Assembly (NCBI GenBank): GCA_024500155.1
Contig: CM044871.1
Span: 77,608,402 to 77,672,401, forward strand
Source: Chenopodium formosanum
Lineage: Eukaryota > Streptophyta > Magnoliopsida > Caryophyllales > Amaranthaceae
DNA: 64,000 bases
Direction of reading: 5' to 3'
The notes beneath the pieces are model-generated. The model ran no database searches. It was given only the letters and a program-made list of their open reading frames with translations, and was not told the origin of the DNA. The position numbers were made by a program, and so were the translations under genes. Of the stretch, positions 62,727 to 64,000 are shown piece after piece (position 1 is the stretch's first letter; each line of letters starts with the position of its first letter).

Positions 62727-64000
62727 ATCAATCAATCAAAGCCTTAATCCCAAAAGTGGGGTCGGCTAACATGAACCAAATTTGATTATTCCGTGTAGTC
62801 ATCAACATAAATCTTTCTCCTCCATCCCTTACGATCCAAAACTTCATCCTCACGTAAATCCATGCACTTCATATCCTTCCTCACTCCTTCCAACCAAGTC
62901 ATCTTTGGTCTCCCTCTTCCTCGTTTAATCCCTCCATGGTCCCACTCTTCCACTCTTCGCACCGGTGCACCCTCGGGTCTCCGTCTTACATGTCCAAACC
63001 AACGCAGACGATTTTCCCTTAATTTATCTACAATGCCCGCCACACCTACTTTCTTGCGAATAACCTCATTTCTGATTCTATCTCTTAAAGTGTTTCCACA
63101 CATCCACCTTAACATGCGCATTTCCGTAACCTCCATCTTTTTAATATGCTCTTTCTTAGAAGCCCAACATTCTGTACCATAGAGCAACACTGGTCTTATG
63201 GCAGTCCTGTAGAATTTTCCCTTCAACTTTAAGGGAATGCTGCGGTCGCATAGCACTCCCGTGGCCGCTCTCCATTTAAGCCACCCTGACTTAATCCTGT
63301 GGGTCACGTCTTGATCAATGTCACCATTCTTCTGGATGATCGACCCTAGGTACTTAAAACATTCACTCATGGTCAAATCCTTTCCATCCAAACTCACCAC
63401 TTCATTGCTTGTCCCCCTCTGAGTGCCAAAACGACATACCAAATATTCAGTCTTACTCCGACTTAGCTTAAACCCTCTAGATTCCAACCTTTGCCTCCAT
63501 TGCTCCAACTTGACATTAACCCCATCCTTAGTCTCATCCACCAAAACGATATCATCTGCGAACAGCATACACCATGGAACCTCATCTTGAATTGGTCTAG
63601 TTAATTCGTCTAGAACCGTTGCAAAAAGAAAAGGGCTTAATGCAGACCCTTGATGCAATCCGATTGTAATAGGGAAATCTTTTGTCAACCCTCCGCATGT
63701 CCTCACATTTGTTGACACATCCCGATACATATCCTTAACTAGGTCTACATACCTTCGTGGGATACCTTTCTTCAACATTGCCCACCAAAGTATCTCTCTT
63801 GGCACCTTGTCATATGCCTTCTCTAAATCAATAAAGACCATATGAAGATCTTTCTTCTTTACCCTATAAAACTCCATCATTTGTCTTATCAAATGGATTG
63901 CCTCCATAGTAGATCTCCCAGGCATAAAACCAAATTGGTTATCTGAAATGCTTGTGCATGCCCTCAACCTTTGTTCAATCACCCTTTCCCACAACTTCAT
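62727..64000 (-). mobile_element. RTE-clade LINE, 3' part, running off the window
   Basis: On the minus strand the coding region is followed by a short 3' UTR, GCCGACCCCACTTTTGGGAT...TAAGGCTTTG, and then (ATTG)n at the left end (62727-62742). A tiny 3' UTR and a short tandem-repeat tail in place of poly(A) are typical of plant RTE elements. The 5' part is beyond the window, so target duplications cannot be checked. Confidence 0.9.
62786..64000 (-). CDS. RTE LINE reverse transcriptase, partial
   Basis: 404 codons are open to the window edge, without stop or shift; the ATG at the edge is coincidental and the true start is upstream. Counting from there: NQFGFMPGRSTMEAIHLIRQ (21-40), VFIDLEKAYDKVPREILWWA (55-74, first catalytic Asp), GLHQGSALSPFLFATVLDEL (114-133), WCMLFADDIVL (143-153, catalytic DD), KTEYLVC, KYLGSIIQKNGDID, then a C-terminal tail with MRMLRWMCG, NRLRWFGHVRRRPE and GRGRPKMTW. 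This order is typical of plant RTE ORF2 proteins, which carry an endonuclease domain N-terminally (not in this window). The intact frame suggests a fairly young copy. Confidence 0.93.
   Translation of the reverse strand: MKLWERVIEQRLRACTSISDNQFGFMPGRSTMEAIHLIRQMMEFYRVKKKDLHMVFIDLEKAYDKVPREILWWAMLKKGIPRRYVDLVKDMYRDVSTNVRTCGGLTKDFPITIGLHQGSALSPFLFATVLDELTRPIQDEVPWCMLFADDIVLVDETKDGVNVKLEQWRQRLESRGFKLSRSKTEYLVCRFGTQRGTSNEVVSLDGKDLTMSECFKYLGSIIQKNGDIDQDVTHRIKSGWLKWRAATGVLCDRSIPLKLKGKFYRTAIRPVLLYGTECWASKKEHIKKMEVTEMRMLRWMCGNTLRDRIRNEVIRKKVGVAGIVDKLRENRLRWFGHVRRRPEGAPVRRVEEWDHGGIKRGRGRPKMTWLEGVRKDMKCMDLREDEVLDRKGWRRKIYVDDYTE

Overview
This is nuclear DNA from a flowering plant, very probably a eudicot. 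The evidence is AT-rich sequence with long gene-free stretches, a RAV-type AP2/B3 transcription factor, an intron-rich malectin-like/LRR membrane protein gene, and dense plant-type transposable elements (L1- and RTE-type LINEs, CACTA, Mutator-like, Stowaway and Harbinger/Tourist-like MITEs, LTR elements and a TRIM). The abundant MITEs built of TGAAC/TGAGC pentamers suggest Caryophyllales (spinach/beet/quinoa type); that is an impression, not shown by the sequence.

Only two host genes can be supported, both on the minus strand. The first is a single-exon RAV/TEM-type transcription factor of 405 aa (9675-10892). The second is a nine-exon gene (41015-62269) that I assembled by splice-site reading into a 626-aa protein: signal peptide, malectin-like domain, four LRR-coding exons, one transmembrane helix and a short kinase-less tail. 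Its 21-kb span is mostly intron. Intron 6 alone is about 12 kb and holds a TRIM, a Stowaway MITE and a 6.7-kb LTR retrotransposon with nearly identical LTRs.

Layout: 1-9.6 kb is AT-rich intergenic DNA with a CACTA-related fragment, a small retroposon with a 17-bp target-site duplication, and several MITEs. 9.7-11.05 kb is the RAV gene and its core promoter. 11-24 kb is a gene desert with a Mutator-like MITE, (TA)n arrays and Stowaway copies. 24-31 kb is a nested cluster: a Harbinger-like MITE interrupted by a CACTA element, a second MITE, then a decayed 5.2-kb L1-type LINE with an 11-bp target-site duplication. 31-40 kb is intergenic and contains a 669-bp solo LTR packed with GCCCGATCGGGC palindromes. 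40-62.3 kb is the malectin-like/LRR gene. 62.7-64 kb is the 3' part of an RTE-clade LINE that runs off the window and ends about 460 bp upstream of that gene's start codon.

The two host genes show no sign of working together. Most of the remaining sequence is repeat biology, and the insertion order can be read directly in several places. No tRNA, rRNA or CRISPR locus was found; three or four tRNA-like (SINE-type) patches are weak.
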